Shown piece after piece: positions 18,222-27,912 of a stretch of DNA of 64,000 nt. Positions within the stretch are counted from its first letter, which is position 1. Every line of letters starts with the position of its first letter. This DNA comes from Variovorax sp. ZS18.2.2. Its GTDB lineage: Bacteria; Pseudomonadota; Gammaproteobacteria; Burkholderiales; Burkholderiaceae_C. The stretch is from assembly GCF_024701975.1 (NCBI RefSeq), contig NZ_JANLNM010000004.1, forward strand, positions 248,001-312,000, in the 5' to 3' direction. Both the position numbers and the translations under genes were made by a program. The notes beneath the pieces were generated by a model that was given only the letters and a program-made list of their open reading frames with translations, did no database searches and had not been told where the DNA came from.

Positions 18222-19298
18222 TTACTTGATTTGCTTCACCCAGTAAGCCTCGATCTGCTGGACCAGTGTGCTCGGCAGCGGAACATAGTCAAACTTCTGT
18301 GCGTCGGCCTGGCCGCTTTCGAGGGCCCATTTGAAGAAGCTCAGGGCTTCCTTGCTGGCGGGCGCATTCTTCGGGTCTTTGTACATCAGCACGAAGGTGG
18401 TCGCTGCGATGGGCCACGAGTCTTTGCCGGGGGCATCGGTGATGACTTCGTAGAAATCCTCCGCCTTCCATTCGGCGCTTGCTGCAGCAGCCTGGAACGA
18501 TGCAGCGCTCGGGTCTACGAACATACCGGCCTTGTTCTTGACCTGGGCGTACTTCATTTTGTGCTTCACGGCGTACGACAGCTCGACGTATCCAATGGCG
18601 CCTTTCGTGGCGTTGACATAGGTGGCCACGCCCTCATTGCCCTTGCCTGCGACGCCGACCGGCCATTGAACGACCGTGTCATTGCCGACCTTGGTTTTCC
18701 ATTCTTCGCTCGACTTGGACAGGTAGTTGACCCAGTTGAAGGTCGTCCCCGAACTGTCCGAACGGCGCACGACCGTGATCTTCTGGTCCGGCAACGCGAC
18801 ACCCGGATTGAGCGCGCCAATCGCCGGGTCGTTCCACTTCGTCACCTTGCCAAGGTAGATGTCTGCCAGAACGGTACCCGTGAGCTTCAAAGGGGCCGCA
18901 GCGGCGACATCGACGTTCACTACTGGCACAACACCACCGACGACCAAGGGAAACTGCGCAAGACCGCTCTTGCTCAACTCGTCCGGGGCAAGCGGTTTGT
19001 CCGAGGCGCCGAATGTGACCATGCCAGCCTTGATCTGTGCGATCCCGCCTCCGGAGCCGATGGACTGGTAGTTCACCCTGGCGCCGGTTTTTTCGTGGTA
19101 CGTGGCGGCCCACTTCGAGAGGATCGGGTAGACGAATGTAGACCCAGCGCCCATAACGTCTGCGGCGTGTGCGCCAGCACCTGCAAAGATTAGTGCGGCC
19201 GCTGATGCGCGCAGGACGTTCACGCGAAGCCGGTTCGCGCGGCCAGCGGCGAGGAGCATCCAAGTACGTGCGGAGCTGCGTTTGTGGGCGATGGGCAT
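18222..19298 (-). CDS. pstS: Phosphate-binding periplasmic protein PstS (first copy)
   Basis: A 358-residue PstS of the E. coli type with a long N-terminal region ending in a signal peptide (ASAAALIFAGAGAHA). The mature start is ADVMGAGSTFVYPILSKWA, with phosphate-site elements in IGSGGGIAQIKAG, FGASDKPL and RRSDSSGTTFNWVNYLS. AAGGAAG lies 7 bases before the ATG at 19298, which fixes the start. It is divergent from pstS2 and separate from the rest of the transporter. Its promoter has a Pho box at 19359-19376 and half of the CTAG site at 19325-19336. The two unlike PstS proteins could differ in arsenate discrimination. Confidence 0.93.
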   Translation of the reverse strand: MPIAHKRSSARTWMLLAAGRANRLRVNVLRASAAALIFAGAGAHAADVMGAGSTFVYPILSKWAATYHEKTGARVNYQSIGSGGGIAQIKAGMVTFGASDKPLAPDELSKSGLAQFPLVVGGVVPVVNVDVAAAAPLKLTGTVLADIYLGKVTKWNDPAIGALNPGVALPDQKITVVRRSDSSGTTFNWVNYLSKSSEEWKTKVGNDTVVQWPVGVAGKGNEGVATYVNATKGAIGYVELSYAVKHKMKYAQVKNKAGMFVDPSAASFQAAAASAEWKAEDFYEVITDAPGKDSWPIAATTFVLMYKDPKNAPASKEALSFFKWALESGQADAQKFDYVPLPSTLVQQIEAYWVKQIK

Positions 19299-19324
19299 GA
19301 TGGCACTTCCTTGTTTCGATATCA

Positions 19325-19336
19325 CCAGATTTATGG
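19325..19336 (-). promoter_or_regulatory. Half CTAG operator before pstS1
   Basis: The minus strand reads CCATAAATCTGG, one base different from the CCATAAATCTAG found at the pstS2 and arsR sites. The second half is not conserved. It sits 27 bases before the pstS1 start, just upstream of the ribosome site. Confidence 0.45.
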
Positions 19337-19358
19337 AAATGTAGTCTCCCCAACATTC

Positions 19359-19376
19359 GTGACGAACAGATGACAG
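19359..19376 (-). promoter_or_regulatory. Pho box before pstS1
   Basis: The minus strand reads CTGTCAT-CTGT-TCGTCAC: a perfect first unit, then a 4-base spacer and a 5-of-7 second unit. It is placed about 60 bases before the start codon. Confidence 0.75.
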
Positions 19377-19481
19377 TAGCTTCTGCTTGGTGCCGCAGAA
19401 CCTGGCTCAATCCTCCGCCTTGGATATGAATGGGGCGCTTCAGCCGGCGGCTGACTGATCTACCCACCACGACCCCGTGGA

Positions 19482-19499
19482 CTGTCATTTCGTTGTCAC
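19482..19499 (+). promoter_or_regulatory. Pho box before pstS2
   Basis: CTGTCAT-TTCG-TTGTCAC is a near-perfect PhoB site. A plausible -10 (CAGAAT, about 19510) follows at the usual distance, and the CTAG operator lies just downstream of the expected transcript start. Confidence 0.8.
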
Positions 19500-19528
19500 A
19501 GAGGCTCCACAGAATCCGCCCAACAACT

Positions 19529-19549
19529 CCATAAATCTAGAAATCTAGG
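19529..19549 (+). promoter_or_regulatory. CTAG palindrome operator before pstS2
   Basis: The site begins CCATAAATCTAGAAATCTAG (20 bases) and ends with G. It shares its first 13 bases, and then the second CTAG, with the minus strand of the site at 15802-15824. It is positioned to block early elongation or open-complex formation. The best candidate binder is the ArsR-type protein at 15298. Confidence 0.65.
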
Positions 19550-19591
19550 AGTTTGGAGCTAATCCCTTCACCCTCATCACGGAAAGACCCA

Positions 19592-20587
19592 ATGAAAAAG
19601 TTCGCTTTCAAGCTCACGTTCGCCGCTGTAGCGCTGTCGGCACTGGCAGCCCCCAGCTTCGCCCAGGTTGTGAAGATCGACGGATCCTCCACGGTGTTTC
19701 CGCCAACGGAAGGGGTTGCCGAGGACTTCCAGAAGCTGAAAAAAGGTGCCATGAAGGTCACCGTAGGTATCTCTGGCACGGGCGGTGGCTTCAAGAAGTT
19801 CTGCCGCAACGAAACCGACATTTCGAACGCCTCCCGCCCCATCCTCAAAGCTGAGATGGAAGCCTGCAAGGCTGCCGGTGTGGAGTACTACGAGCTGCCA
19901 GTGGGCTTCGATGCATTGACTGTGGTCGTCAACCCGAAGAACACCTTCCTGAGCCAGCTCTCGGTGGCCGAGCTGAAGACCATGTGGGAGCCTGCGGCAC
20001 AAGGCAAGATCACCAGCTGGAAGCAGGTCAATCCTGCCTTCCCCGATGCGCCGATCAAGCTTTACGGCGCTGGCTCTGACTCGGGCACGTTCGACTACTT
20101 CACCGAAGCGATCAACGGCAAGGCCAAGGCCAGCCGTGGCGACTACGCTGCAACGGAAGACGACCATGTGACGGTCAAGGGCGTGGCCGGCGATGTGAAC
20201 GCACTCGGCTACCTGGGCTACGCCTACTACGCAGAGAACCAGAAGACGCTGAAGGCTCTTCCCATCGTCGAGAAGGCTGGCAAGGCTGCTGTATTGCCCA
20301 GCGAACAGAACGTCATCAACGGCACCTACCAGCCGCTGGCCCGCCCGATATTCATCTACGTGAACACGAAGGCCATGGAGCGCCCTGAGGTCAAGGAATT
20401 CGTGGCCTTCTACATGAAGGAAGGCTCGCGAATCATGAAGGAGGTCAAGTACGTTCCCCTGCCCGCCAGCGCCTACAAGAACAACGAGGAGCATCTGGCC
20501 AAGGGCAAGAAAGGCACGGTCTTTGGTGGCATCGCCGAAGTGGGCGTGACGATCGAAGAACTTCAACGGCGCGAAGCCAAGCTCTGA
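19592..20587 (+). CDS. pstS: Phosphate-binding periplasmic protein PstS (second copy, SphX-like)
   Basis: A 331-residue protein with signal peptide MKKFAFKLTFAAVALSALA ending in SFA. The mature domain begins VVKIDGSSTVFPPTEGVAEDF and has the binding loops GISGTGGGFKKFCRNETDISNASRP and GAGSDSGTFDYFTEAI. It belongs to a different PstS branch from the copy at 18222. GGAAAG precedes the ATG at 19592. It is first in pstS-C-A-B-phoU and separated from pstC by a hairpin that would allow higher output of the binding protein. Confidence 0.94.
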   Translation: MKKFAFKLTFAAVALSALAAPSFAQVVKIDGSSTVFPPTEGVAEDFQKLKKGAMKVTVGISGTGGGFKKFCRNETDISNASRPILKAEMEACKAAGVEYYELPVGFDALTVVVNPKNTFLSQLSVAELKTMWEPAAQGKITSWKQVNPAFPDAPIKLYGAGSDSGTFDYFTEAINGKAKASRGDYAATEDDHVTVKGVAGDVNALGYLGYAYYAENQKTLKALPIVEKAGKAAVLPSEQNVINGTYQPLARPIFIYVNTKAMERPEVKEFVAFYMKEGSRIMKEVKYVPLPASAYKNNEEHLAKGKKGTVFGGIAEVGVTIEELQRREAKL

Positions 20588-20600
20588 GCACGAGCGATTC

Positions 20601-20637
20601 AATGGCGGCGGTGAGGTCGAACCTCTCCTGCCGCATT
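20601..20637 (+). promoter_or_regulatory. Intercistronic hairpin between pstS2 and pstC
   Basis: AATG...CATT closes a long GC-rich stem whose arms are GCGGCGGTGAGGT and ACCTCTCCTGCCGC around CGA, with minor mismatches. Such hairpins commonly stabilise the binding-protein part of a transporter transcript or attenuate the rest. Confidence 0.55.
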
Positions 20638-20671
20638 GCTCTGCCTATTTGCCTCTTCTGGACGGTCCATC

Positions 20672-21640
20672 GTGAGCACCATGCCTAGTGAAATAAGAAC
20701 TGTGCAGCAGAGCGGTGCCCTGACGGGAGCGGCCCGCCTTGCGCACTACGCGCGGCTGAAGAATTCACGCAAAAGACGCGAGAAGCTGATCGAACTGGTG
20801 CTGCTCCTCACGGCATGCGTCTCGGTGTTCACAACCATCGGAATTGTTTACATCCTGGTCAAGGAATCGGTGGTCTTCTTCGCCGAAGTACCGATCTCCC
20901 AGTTCTTGACGGACACCCAATGGACGCCGCTGTTCTCCGATGCGCACTTCGGCATCTGGGTGCTCATGTCCGGAACGATCACCAGTTCGCTGGTAGCGCT
21001 GTGCGTGGCCATTCCGCTGGGCACGTTGATCGCGATCTACCTGTCTGAATTTGCCGGTCACCGCAAGCGCGAAGTCCTCAAGCCCATCCTGGAGATCCTG
21101 TCCGGGATTCCGACCATCATCTACGGGTACTTCGCCCTGTTGTTCGTCACGCCACTGATCCAGAAGATCTACCCGGGCCTGCCCAGCTTCAACATTCTGT
21201 CGGCCGGCCTGGTCATGGGGATCATGATCATTCCCTACGTGTCGTCGCTGGCTGAAGATGCGATGCGCGCCGTTCCAATGAGCCTGCGCGAGGGCTCGTA
21301 TGCGATGGGAGGAACCCGTTTGCAGACGTCCCTGCGGGTGGTGGTACCGGCTGCGACTTCCGGCATTGCCTCGGCCTACATCCTCGGGATCTCGCGTGCT
21401 GTCGGCGAGACCATGATTCTTGCGGTGGCTGCAGGCATGCAGCCCAACCTCACCTTCAATCCGCTCGAGCCCGCGGCAACCATCACCGCTTACATCGTCC
21501 AGGTGGCGTTGGGCGACCTGCCGCACGGAAGCGTTGGCTATCAGACGATCTTCGCTGCAGGCCTGTCGCTGATGGCGCTCACGCTCTTCTTCAACCTGGT
21601 CGGGCACTGGATGCGCCGCCGCTTTCGCGAGGTGTACTGA
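20672..21640 (+). CDS. pstC: Phosphate ABC transporter permease PstC
   Basis: An inner-membrane permease of about 322 residues with six membrane segments and the EAA loop in SLREGSYAMGGTRLQTSLRVVVP. GGACGG is 6 bases before the GTG at 20672; an ATG at 20681 is the alternative. It ends in TGATG, overlapping pstA by one base. Confidence 0.93.
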   Translation: MSTMPSEIRTVQQSGALTGAARLAHYARLKNSRKRREKLIELVLLLTACVSVFTTIGIVYILVKESVVFFAEVPISQFLTDTQWTPLFSDAHFGIWVLMSGTITSSLVALCVAIPLGTLIAIYLSEFAGHRKREVLKPILEILSGIPTIIYGYFALLFVTPLIQKIYPGLPSFNILSAGLVMGIMIIPYVSSLAEDAMRAVPMSLREGSYAMGGTRLQTSLRVVVPAATSGIASAYILGISRAVGETMILAVAAGMQPNLTFNPLEPAATITAYIVQVALGDLPHGSVGYQTIFAAGLSLMALTLFFNLVGHWMRRRFREVY

Positions 21641-22560
21641 TGCGCACCAAGACAGAAAATCTGCGAGCGCTGGTTCGTAAAAACAAGCGGTGGGACTTGG
21701 TATTCGGCATCCTGGGGATCCTGGCCATCTCGATCGCCATCCTGACCCTGCTTGCGCTGTTCGTGGACATGGCCATCACCGGCGTTCCTCGTTTGAGCAC
21801 CGAGTTCTTCACGTCCTTTCCATCGCGGCGCGCCGCCAACGCGGGCATTCTTTCCTCCTGGGTGGGCTCGATCCTCGTGATGATGGTGACGGCTTTTGTC
21901 GCTGTGCCGATCGGTATCTCCAGCGCCATCTATCTCGAAGAATACGCGCGAAAAAACTGGTTCACCGACGTCATCGAGATCAACATCACCAATCTCGCCG
22001 GTGTTCCGTCCATCATCTATGGGCTGCTGGCACTGGGCTTGTTCATCTACACCTTCGGTCTGGGCCAGAGCATCCTGACAGCCGGACTGACCTTGGCGCT
22101 GCTGATACTGCCCATTGTGATCACCACGACGCGCGAAGCGTTGCGATCGATCCCTCAGCATGTGCGCGAAGGTGCATACGCCTGCGGTGCATCGCAGTTC
22201 CAGGTGGTCAGCCATCATCTGGTGCCGTACAGCCTGCCCGGCATCCTCACGGGCGTGATCATCGGCATGTCACGGGCGATTGGTGAGACCGCCCCGATCA
22301 TCACCATCGGCGCACTGACGTTCATCGCCTTCCTGCCGCCTGCGCCTTTCTCCGGCGATCCGCCCGCAGGCCTCTTCGATTGGCTGATGTCTCCCTTCAC
22401 GGTCATGCCGATCCAGATCTTCAACTGGACCTCGCGGCCCGACCCTGCGTTTCTCCAGAACGCTGCGGCGGCCAGCTTCGTTCTCGTTCTCATGACTCTG
22501 TGCATGAATGGTCTGGCGATCTGGCTGCGGTATCGCCTGCGCAAGAACATCAAGTGGTGA
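21640..22560 (+). CDS. pstA: Phosphate ABC transporter permease PstA
   Basis: A 306-residue partner of PstC with membrane segments, [20 protein letters not shown] and the coupling loop [19 protein letters not shown]. It is translationally coupled to pstC and followed by pstB 7 bases later. Confidence 0.94.
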   Translation: MRTKTENLRALVRKNKRWDLVFGILGILAISIAILTLLALFVDMAITGVPRLSTEFFTSFPSRRAANAGILSSWVGSILVMMVTAFVAVPIGISSAIYLEEYARKNWFTDVIEINITNLAGVPSIIYGLLALGLFIYTFGLGQSILTAGLTLALLILPIVITTTREALRSIPQHVREGAYACGASQFQVVSHHLVPYSLPGILTGVIIGMSRAIGETAPIITIGALTFIAFLPPAPFSGDPPAGLFDWLMSPFTVMPIQIFNWTSRPDPAFLQNAAAASFVLVLMTLCMNGLAIWLRYRLRKNIKW

Positions 22561-22567
22561 GCCCGCC

Positions 22568-23407
22568 ATGCCGTCACCTCAGCCACTCCACGAGCAAAAG
22601 ATCCAGAACATGACGCCACCCATCCTGTCAGGCACGTCGCCGGCCCCAGCGCTCAAGGCCGAATCCCGCAACCTCGAGTTCTTCTACGGCACGTTCAAGG
22701 CACTCAAGGGCATCTCCATGCCTGTCTACGAAAACCAGGTGACCGCATTGATCGGTCCCAGCGGTTGCGGCAAGTCCACCTATCTGCGCTGCTTCAACCG
22801 CATGCACGACCTGTACCCTGGCAATCGCTATGTGGGCAACATTCAGCTGCATCCCGACCAGGTCGATCTGCTGGACCCGTCAGTGGACCCGATCGAGGTG
22901 CGGATGCGGATTTCCATGGTCTTCCAGAAGCCCAATCCGTTTCCGAAGTCGATCTTCGAGAACGTGGCTTACGGCTTGAAGGTTCGCGGCGAGAAGTCGC
23001 GCTCGTATCTGCAGGACAAGGTCGAAGTCGCACTCAAGAATGCAGCGCTGTGGGGCGAGGTCAAGGACAGGCTCGACGAGCTCGCGATGAACCTCTCTGG
23101 TGGTCAGCAGCAACGGCTGTGTATTGCCAGGTCACTGGCGACCGATCCGGAGATCATTCTGTTCGATGAGCCCACGTCCGCGCTGGACCCGATCGCGACC
23201 GGGAGCATTGAGGAGCTCATCGGTGAGATCAAGGAAAAAGTGACGGTTCTCATCGTCACGCACAACATGCAGCAGGCGGCCCGCGTATCTGATTACACGG
23301 CCTACATGTACCTGGGCGAACTCATGGAGTTCGGTTTGACGAAAGACCTTTTCATGAAGCCGAAACGCAAAGAGACAGAGGACTACATCACCGGACGCTT
23401 CGGCTGA
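22568..23407 (+). CDS. pstB: Phosphate ABC transporter ATPase PstB
   Basis: A 279-residue ATPase with Walker [10 protein letters not shown], signature LSGGQQQR and Walker [14 protein letters not shown]. It energises phosphate (and, unavoidably, some arsenate) import. The start at 22568 ([10 protein letters not shown]) is preferred over upstream in-frame codons that overlap pstA. Confidence 0.95.
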   Translation: MPSPQPLHEQKIQNMTPPILSGTSPAPALKAESRNLEFFYGTFKALKGISMPVYENQVTALIGPSGCGKSTYLRCFNRMHDLYPGNRYVGNIQLHPDQVDLLDPSVDPIEVRMRISMVFQKPNPFPKSIFENVAYGLKVRGEKSRSYLQDKVEVALKNAALWGEVKDRLDELAMNLSGGQQQRLCIARSLATDPEIILFDEPTSALDPIATGSIEELIGEIKEKVTVLIVTHNMQQAARVSDYTAYMYLGELMEFGLTKDLFMKPKRKETEDYITGRFG

Positions 23408-23414
23408 TCGAATC

Positions 23415-24164
23415 ATGCCAACCAAACATCTGTCCACGCAGTTCGACGCCGAACTCCAGGCCATCTCGGGCCAGGTGATGGCCATGGGGGGCCTCGTCGA
23501 AAACCAGATCGCCCAGGCTATCCACGGACTGGCGAGCTTCGCACCGGATGTTGCCGATGGCGTTCTGCTTCGCGAAGCGCAGGTGAACTTGATGGAAATG
23601 GAAATCGACAGGGATCTGTCCGCCATCATTGCCAGGCGGCAGCCGGCTGCGATCGATCTGCGGCTGCTGATCGCGATGTCGAAGATCACCGCCAACCTGG
23701 AACGTGTCGGAGATGAAGCGGCCAAGATTGCGCGGATGGCAAAGTCGATGCACGAACAAAGTGCTGGCATTGTCATGCCAACATCCGATCTGAGCCTCGA
23801 GGCCCAGCTCGCCTCGACATTGCTTCGGCGCGCTCTCGATGCTTTCGCGCGGCTGGATGCAGTGGAGGCCCAGTCCATCATTGCGAGCGACGATGAGATC
23901 GACCTCGAATTCGATGGATTCGTGCGCAAGTTGGTTACGTACATGATGGACGATCCACGCGCGATTTCGGCCAGCCTGAGCTTGCTCTTCGTGGCGAAGG
24001 CCATCGAGCGGATTGGCGACCATGCGAAGAACCTGGCCGAGTTCACGATCTACGTGGTCAACGGAATGGATGTGCGTCACGCATCCATTGCCCGGGAAGA
24101 CACGACCGATCAGGACGCGGGAGCAGAGAAGATCGAAGGCAGTGCCCGACCCGCGGTCGGGTAG
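23415..24164 (+). CDS. phoU: PhoU phosphate-signalling protein
   Basis: A 249-residue protein made of two PhoU three-helix repeats (MEMEIDRDLSAIIARRQP in repeat one, IERIGDHAKNLAEF in repeat two) with the metal-binding E/DxxxD motifs. PhoU couples transporter state to PhoR/PhoB. No phoR accompanies it in the island, so it must act with a chromosomal kinase or directly on the transporter. A small GC hairpin near its 3' end (24145-24161) may help termination. Confidence 0.94.
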   Translation: MPTKHLSTQFDAELQAISGQVMAMGGLVENQIAQAIHGLASFAPDVADGVLLREAQVNLMEMEIDRDLSAIIARRQPAAIDLRLLIAMSKITANLERVGDEAAKIARMAKSMHEQSAGIVMPTSDLSLEAQLASTLLRRALDAFARLDAVEAQSIIASDDEIDLEFDGFVRKLVTYMMDDPRAISASLSLLFVAKAIERIGDHAKNLAEFTIYVVNGMDVRHASIAREDTTDQDAGAEKIEGSARPAVG

Positions 24165-24178
24165 ACCTTTGCTGTCGA

Positions 24179-24376
24179 TCAGCCTGACCCCTCGGCGCCG
24201 GGGAAGAGGCGAATGCCTGCCAGGCTCAGCGCAGCAATCAACACCACCGTCGTCACGATGAAAACGACCCACAGCGTGCGCTGCCGCACGGAGTACTTGC
24301 TTGCTACCCACATGGCCAAGAAGCCAAGGGCCACGGCCGCAAAGTACAACGCCAAACTGATGAGCCTGGATGCCAT
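24179..24376 (-). CDS. Small two-helix membrane protein after the aio operon
   Basis: 65 residues with two hydrophobic segments (LISLALYFAAVALGFLAMWV and LWVVFIVTTVVLIAALSLAG) joined by a basic loop. It lies 39 bases after the cytochrome c gene on the same strand, so it could be the last gene of the aio transcript. I do not recognise a family; a role in anchoring or electron-transfer assembly is only a guess. Confidence 0.6.
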   Translation of the reverse strand: MASRLISLALYFAAVALGFLAMWVASKYSVRQRTLWVVFIVTTVVLIAALSLAGIRLFPGAEGSG

Positions 24377-24415
24377 GTTTCCACTCGCAATCTGATCGAC
24401 CGGCGGAAGAGCCAA

Positions 24416-24733
24416 TTATTTCATCTTCAGAATCCAAGTCACAAGTGCTTTCGCATCGGCGTCCGAGAGCTGCGCGTTGGGCGGCATGGGAACACTGCCC
24501 CATGCGCCCGAGCCACCTTTTTTCACCTTCGCGATGAGCTTGTCGGTGGCAGTGGCATCGCCGGCGTACTTGGCTGCAATGTCCTTGAATGCAGGGCCCA
24601 CCACCTTGGTGTCTTTGGCGTGGCACGCCATGCAGCTGTTCTTGGCCGCAAGCGCGTCGCTGGCCTGGGCTATTGGCGAAAGAAGGCTGAGTGTGGCGGC
24701 TAGGCTGGCAAGCGTGATGATCGATCGAGACAA
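24416..24733 (-). CDS. aioC: Periplasmic c-type cytochrome, electron acceptor for arsenite oxidase
   Basis: A 105-residue monohaem cytochrome with a signal peptide (LASLAATLSLLSPIAQA), the haem motif CMACH and the axial Met in GSVPMPPNAQ: the cytochrome c551/c552 class usually encoded beside aioBA. The start appears to be TTG, with GGAG at a good distance upstream; no early ATG exists. It would take electrons from AioB and pass them to the respiratory chain. Confidence 0.88.
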   Translation of the reverse strand: MSRSIITLASLAATLSLLSPIAQASDALAAKNSCMACHAKDTKVVGPAFKDIAAKYAGDATATDKLIAKVKKGGSGAWGSVPMPPNAQLSDADAKALVTWILKMK

Positions 24734-24766
24734 AAGAGTTCTCCAGTGAGATGAAATACAGCGAGC

Positions 24767-25420
24767 TCAAACGCTCAAGGTGCGAAAGACCGAGCCCGCA
24801 TCCGGACGCTCTCGAGCGGGCTTGGGCTGGTCGGTTGTGCCAACTGCAATGAAGCAGACGGCTTGTTCATGTGACTTCAGCGAGAACAGATCCCGTACGG
24901 CCGCGGCCTGTAGCGACCGGCCGCTGGTCAACCCACTGCCGTAACCCATTGAAGTCGCACTCAGAAGAATGTTCTGGATGGCACAGCCCAGGGAGATGAG
25001 CCGCTCTGTGTGAGAAATTCCATTGGGCTCTGCATCGAGATGGGCGACCGCCAGAAGGAGGCAAGGCGCTCGATCGGCCTTCTCCCTGGCAGCCTCTATC
25101 TGCGCTTGTGTTGCGCCGGGATCGCGCTCGATCAGCGCTCTTGCGAAAGCGTCGCCGAGCGTTGGGCGCGACACCGTGGGGATCAGGATGAAATGCCACG
25201 GCGTGAGCAACCCGTGATCGGGCGCTGTCACCGCAGCTTCCATCAAGCAAGAGAGTTCATCCGCGCCCGGTCCCGGCTCGACCAACCGCCTGGGCGAGAT
25301 GTTTCGCCGCGTGGCCAGCAGTTGGTGCGTCCCGGCGCGCGGGTCTTCTGGGACCGGCCGTGCCCGACTCGAATATGAACCCGGCGCAGCGCGCTCGATA
25401 TGTGCGTCGGATGTCTTCAT
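24767..25420 (-). CDS. aioD: Nitroreductase-family protein of the aio operon (AioD-like)
   Basis: A 217-residue FMN-binding nitroreductase fold ([36 protein letters not shown]). Its ATG overlaps the aioA stop (ATGA), so it is translationally coupled. Such a gene is found beside aioBA in several arsenite oxidisers. The exact reaction is not established; a part in cofactor handling has been suggested. Confidence 0.8.
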   Translation of the reverse strand: MKTSDAHIERAAPGSYSSRARPVPEDPRAGTHQLLATRRNISPRRLVEPGPGADELSCLMEAAVTAPDHGLLTPWHFILIPTVSRPTLGDAFARALIERDPGATQAQIEAAREKADRAPCLLLAVAHLDAEPNGISHTERLISLGCAIQNILLSATSMGYGSGLTSGRSLQAAAVRDLFSLKSHEQAVCFIAVGTTDQPKPARERPDAGSVFRTLSV

Positions 25421-27900
25421 GCGAAATGCCGGTCCTTGAACGACACGGTCGCCTTGTAGTCGGCCAAAGTACCAACCCGCCGGATGCTGGCCCACGCACC
25501 CTTGTAGTAGGGAATGATGTTTCGATCGGTCCAGTCGGTCGTGAGGTTGCCTGCAATGCCGTTGAAGTAACCAAAGAGCATGAACGTCTGACCGGTCTTG
25601 ATGGACTTGGTCGGATACACCATCGCGTACGTGCCGCCGTAGTCGTTGAAAACCTCGACCACATCACCGGCGCCCACGCCCGACGCCTTCGCGTCGTCTG
25701 GATTCATTTCGAGGTACGCCATCGGATAGCGACCCTTGACCTGCTCGTTGTATTGATCGTGATATGCCGTCTGCCAGACCTCGTTGGCACGACCGTTGTT
25801 GATCCAGAACTTGTGCTTTTCCTTCTGCCCCGCGACCGGCTTGGGAAGGCCATTCCAAGCGGCGGGCTTGAAGGCCGCCTTGCCATCTTTCGTGTCGAAC
25901 TTGCCGTCGGTGTAGATCATCTCCGTGCCGATCAACTTGCCGTTCTTGACTTCCTTGATGGGAAGCTGCACACCGTTGTTGCCGGCCTTTCGAAGCAGTT
26001 CGTAGGTGGCCAGATAGCCGGTGTCGCCGCCCTGGCTGTCGATGGCCGAGACGCCAGGCCGACCCGCACGCCTGAACCCGTCGTTGAATGCGTCCTCTTC
26101 GGACCTCCAGTCGAAACCTTCGAACTGGGCCGCCTTGGCTGTGTTGCCCGCTTGGGTGTAGAGCGCTTTCAACGCATTGGCGATGTCTGCCGCGATGAGG
26201 CAGTCGGGCTTGGCGGATCCGGGAGGGTCCATGAATTTCTCGGACAGTCGCAACCGCCGCTCCCCATTCATCGACGTGAGATTCATCTCGCCGGGATGCG
26301 CTGCAGGCATCAGCAACTGGGCTGCCTCGGCGAGCTTGGTCGGGTACAGGTTGATCCCGACGACGAAGAGACCGCCCTTGTTCTTGCATGCGTCGTAGAT
26401 GACGTCGACCATGGCGGCCACATCTGCACCACGTGCCTTGGCCATCGCTTCGCGAACGATGTTGGCTCTGCGGGTGAGGGCCTCGCGATGCCGCTCCGCA
26501 TTGTTGGTGCTCTGAAACGGATTGGTCCCCCAGATCGTGTACATCAGACCGCGACCCTGGATGACCTCCTGGTCGATATAGATCTTCTTGTCGCCGGGAT
26601 ACGGCGGGCGCGTGTAGCCCTCCTGGTGACCACCCATGCGAACCACGCCAGTGCCGCGACGTCCGACGTTCTGCGTCGCAATGACCAAGCTCACCAGCGC
26701 GCTCTGGATCACGTAGTTGTCGTTGCCCCAGATGATCCCTTTTTCGTACGGGTGCATCGTGCGGGGACGATGGCCGGAGGCCTTCGGCTTGTAGGCCCAC
26801 TCGGCGGCCTGCTTGATTTTTTCAACCGACAGACCGGTGATCCTGGCGCCGTCCGCCAGCGACATCCGGTTCGTCTTGAGCGCTTCCTCGAAGCCGGTGG
26901 TGCGCTGGGCGATGAAGTCCTTGTCGTGCCAGCCCTGGTCGACGACGTAGGTGAAGAGCGTGTTGAAGAGTGCCGTGTCGGTCCCGGGCTCCAGATCCAG
27001 GTGAAGCACGTTTTCCTTGCCGGCCACCTGCTCCGAGATCGCGATCGTCGATGTCCGCCGCGGATCGACGACGATGATCTTCGCGGCCGCCGCCGTCTCG
27101 CCGGGGAACCACTTCTTTTTCTTGTCGACCGTGCCGCCCGACAGGTTGGGCACCCAGTGATTCAGGAAGTAATTGGTTTGGGTCTCGTAGGAATTGCAGC
27201 CCGTTGCGAGGATGCAGTCCGCCAGTTCGGCGTCCTCGTAGCTGTTGTTGAGCTCGCCGATGCCCATCTCGCGTGTGGCATGGCATTCGGAGTTGTAGGC
27301 CGGGCGGTTGTGGATGCGCGCCATCGGCGTCTTCAACGCCGAGAACATCAGCTTGCCCGTCCCCCAGGTGTTCTCGAAACCGCCGCCTGCGCCGCCGTGG
27401 TCGAAGCAGTCGAACATCACGCCCGAGGGACCGTCGGTGTCCAGGATCTTCTTGGTCACGCCAGCGTAGATGGCCAGGGCCTCGTTCCAGTTGGTGTCGA
27501 GCCATTCGCTGCCGCGAAAGATGCGCGGTGTCTTCAGGCGCTCCTTGCCGATGCCGTCCGCCGAATACATGTACGACCCCATCCTGCCGCCGCGCACGGA
27601 CGAGAGGCCGCTGTTGACCACGCACTCCTTGTCCGGCACGACCATGATGTTCCAGCGTTTGCCGGTTCGATCTGTGATGGTGTTCGTCATGGCCGGCGTC
27701 ATCGTGATCGCCATCGGCGGCAACTGCTTGCGGAAGTCCATCCCGAGTGCGTTGTCGCCGGCTGCGCGCCCGCCCTCACGGCTCGCATCCCACTTGTAGA
27801 CGTGGTAGCCGCAACCGACGATGCAGAAGTGGCATGTCATGTTGGTTTTCTGGGCGTCCTTGGTGGGCAAGGCGATACGGTCTCGAATGTCGGTAGTCAT
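25417..27900 (-). CDS. aioA: Arsenite oxidase large subunit AioA (molybdopterin)
   Basis: An 827-residue DMSO-reductase-family enzyme that oxidises arsenite to arsenate in the periplasm. It has the [3Fe-4S] motif [13 protein letters not shown] with three cysteines. It also has family signatures such as [16 protein letters not shown] and the Mo-bis-MGD-binding core. It lacks its own signal peptide, as usual; it is exported with the Tat-tagged AioB. The gene starts 12 bases after aioB. Confidence 0.97.
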   Translation of the reverse strand: MTTDIRDRIALPTKDAQKTNMTCHFCIVGCGYHVYKWDASREGGRAAGDNALGMDFRKQLPPMAITMTPAMTNTITDRTGKRWNIMVVPDKECVVNSGLSSVRGGRMGSYMYSADGIGKERLKTPRIFRGSEWLDTNWNEALAIYAGVTKKILDTDGPSGVMFDCFDHGGAGGGFENTWGTGKLMFSALKTPMARIHNRPAYNSECHATREMGIGELNNSYEDAELADCILATGCNSYETQTNYFLNHWVPNLSGGTVDKKKKWFPGETAAAAKIIVVDPRRTSTIAISEQVAGKENVLHLDLEPGTDTALFNTLFTYVVDQGWHDKDFIAQRTTGFEEALKTNRMSLADGARITGLSVEKIKQAAEWAYKPKASGHRPRTMHPYEKGIIWGNDNYVIQSALVSLVIATQNVGRRGTGVVRMGGHQEGYTRPPYPGDKKIYIDQEVIQGRGLMYTIWGTNPFQSTNNAERHREALTRRANIVREAMAKARGADVAAMVDVIYDACKNKGGLFVVGINLYPTKLAEAAQLLMPAAHPGEMNLTSMNGERRLRLSEKFMDPPGSAKPDCLIAADIANALKALYTQAGNTAKAAQFEGFDWRSEEDAFNDGFRRAGRPGVSAIDSQGGDTGYLATYELLRKAGNNGVQLPIKEVKNGKLIGTEMIYTDGKFDTKDGKAAFKPAAWNGLPKPVAGQKEKHKFWINNGRANEVWQTAYHDQYNEQVKGRYPMAYLEMNPDDAKASGVGAGDVVEVFNDYGGTYAMVYPTKSIKTGQTFMLFGYFNGIAGNLTTDWTDRNIIPYYKGAWASIRRVGTLADYKATVSFKDRHFA

Positions 27901-27912
27901 GACCCTGCCTCC

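Noticed and set aside
24145..24161. Hairpin CCCGACC-CGC-GGTCGGG near the end of phoU
   Set aside because: It is inside coding sequence and lacks a T tract, so I did not list it as a terminator; it may only help termination.
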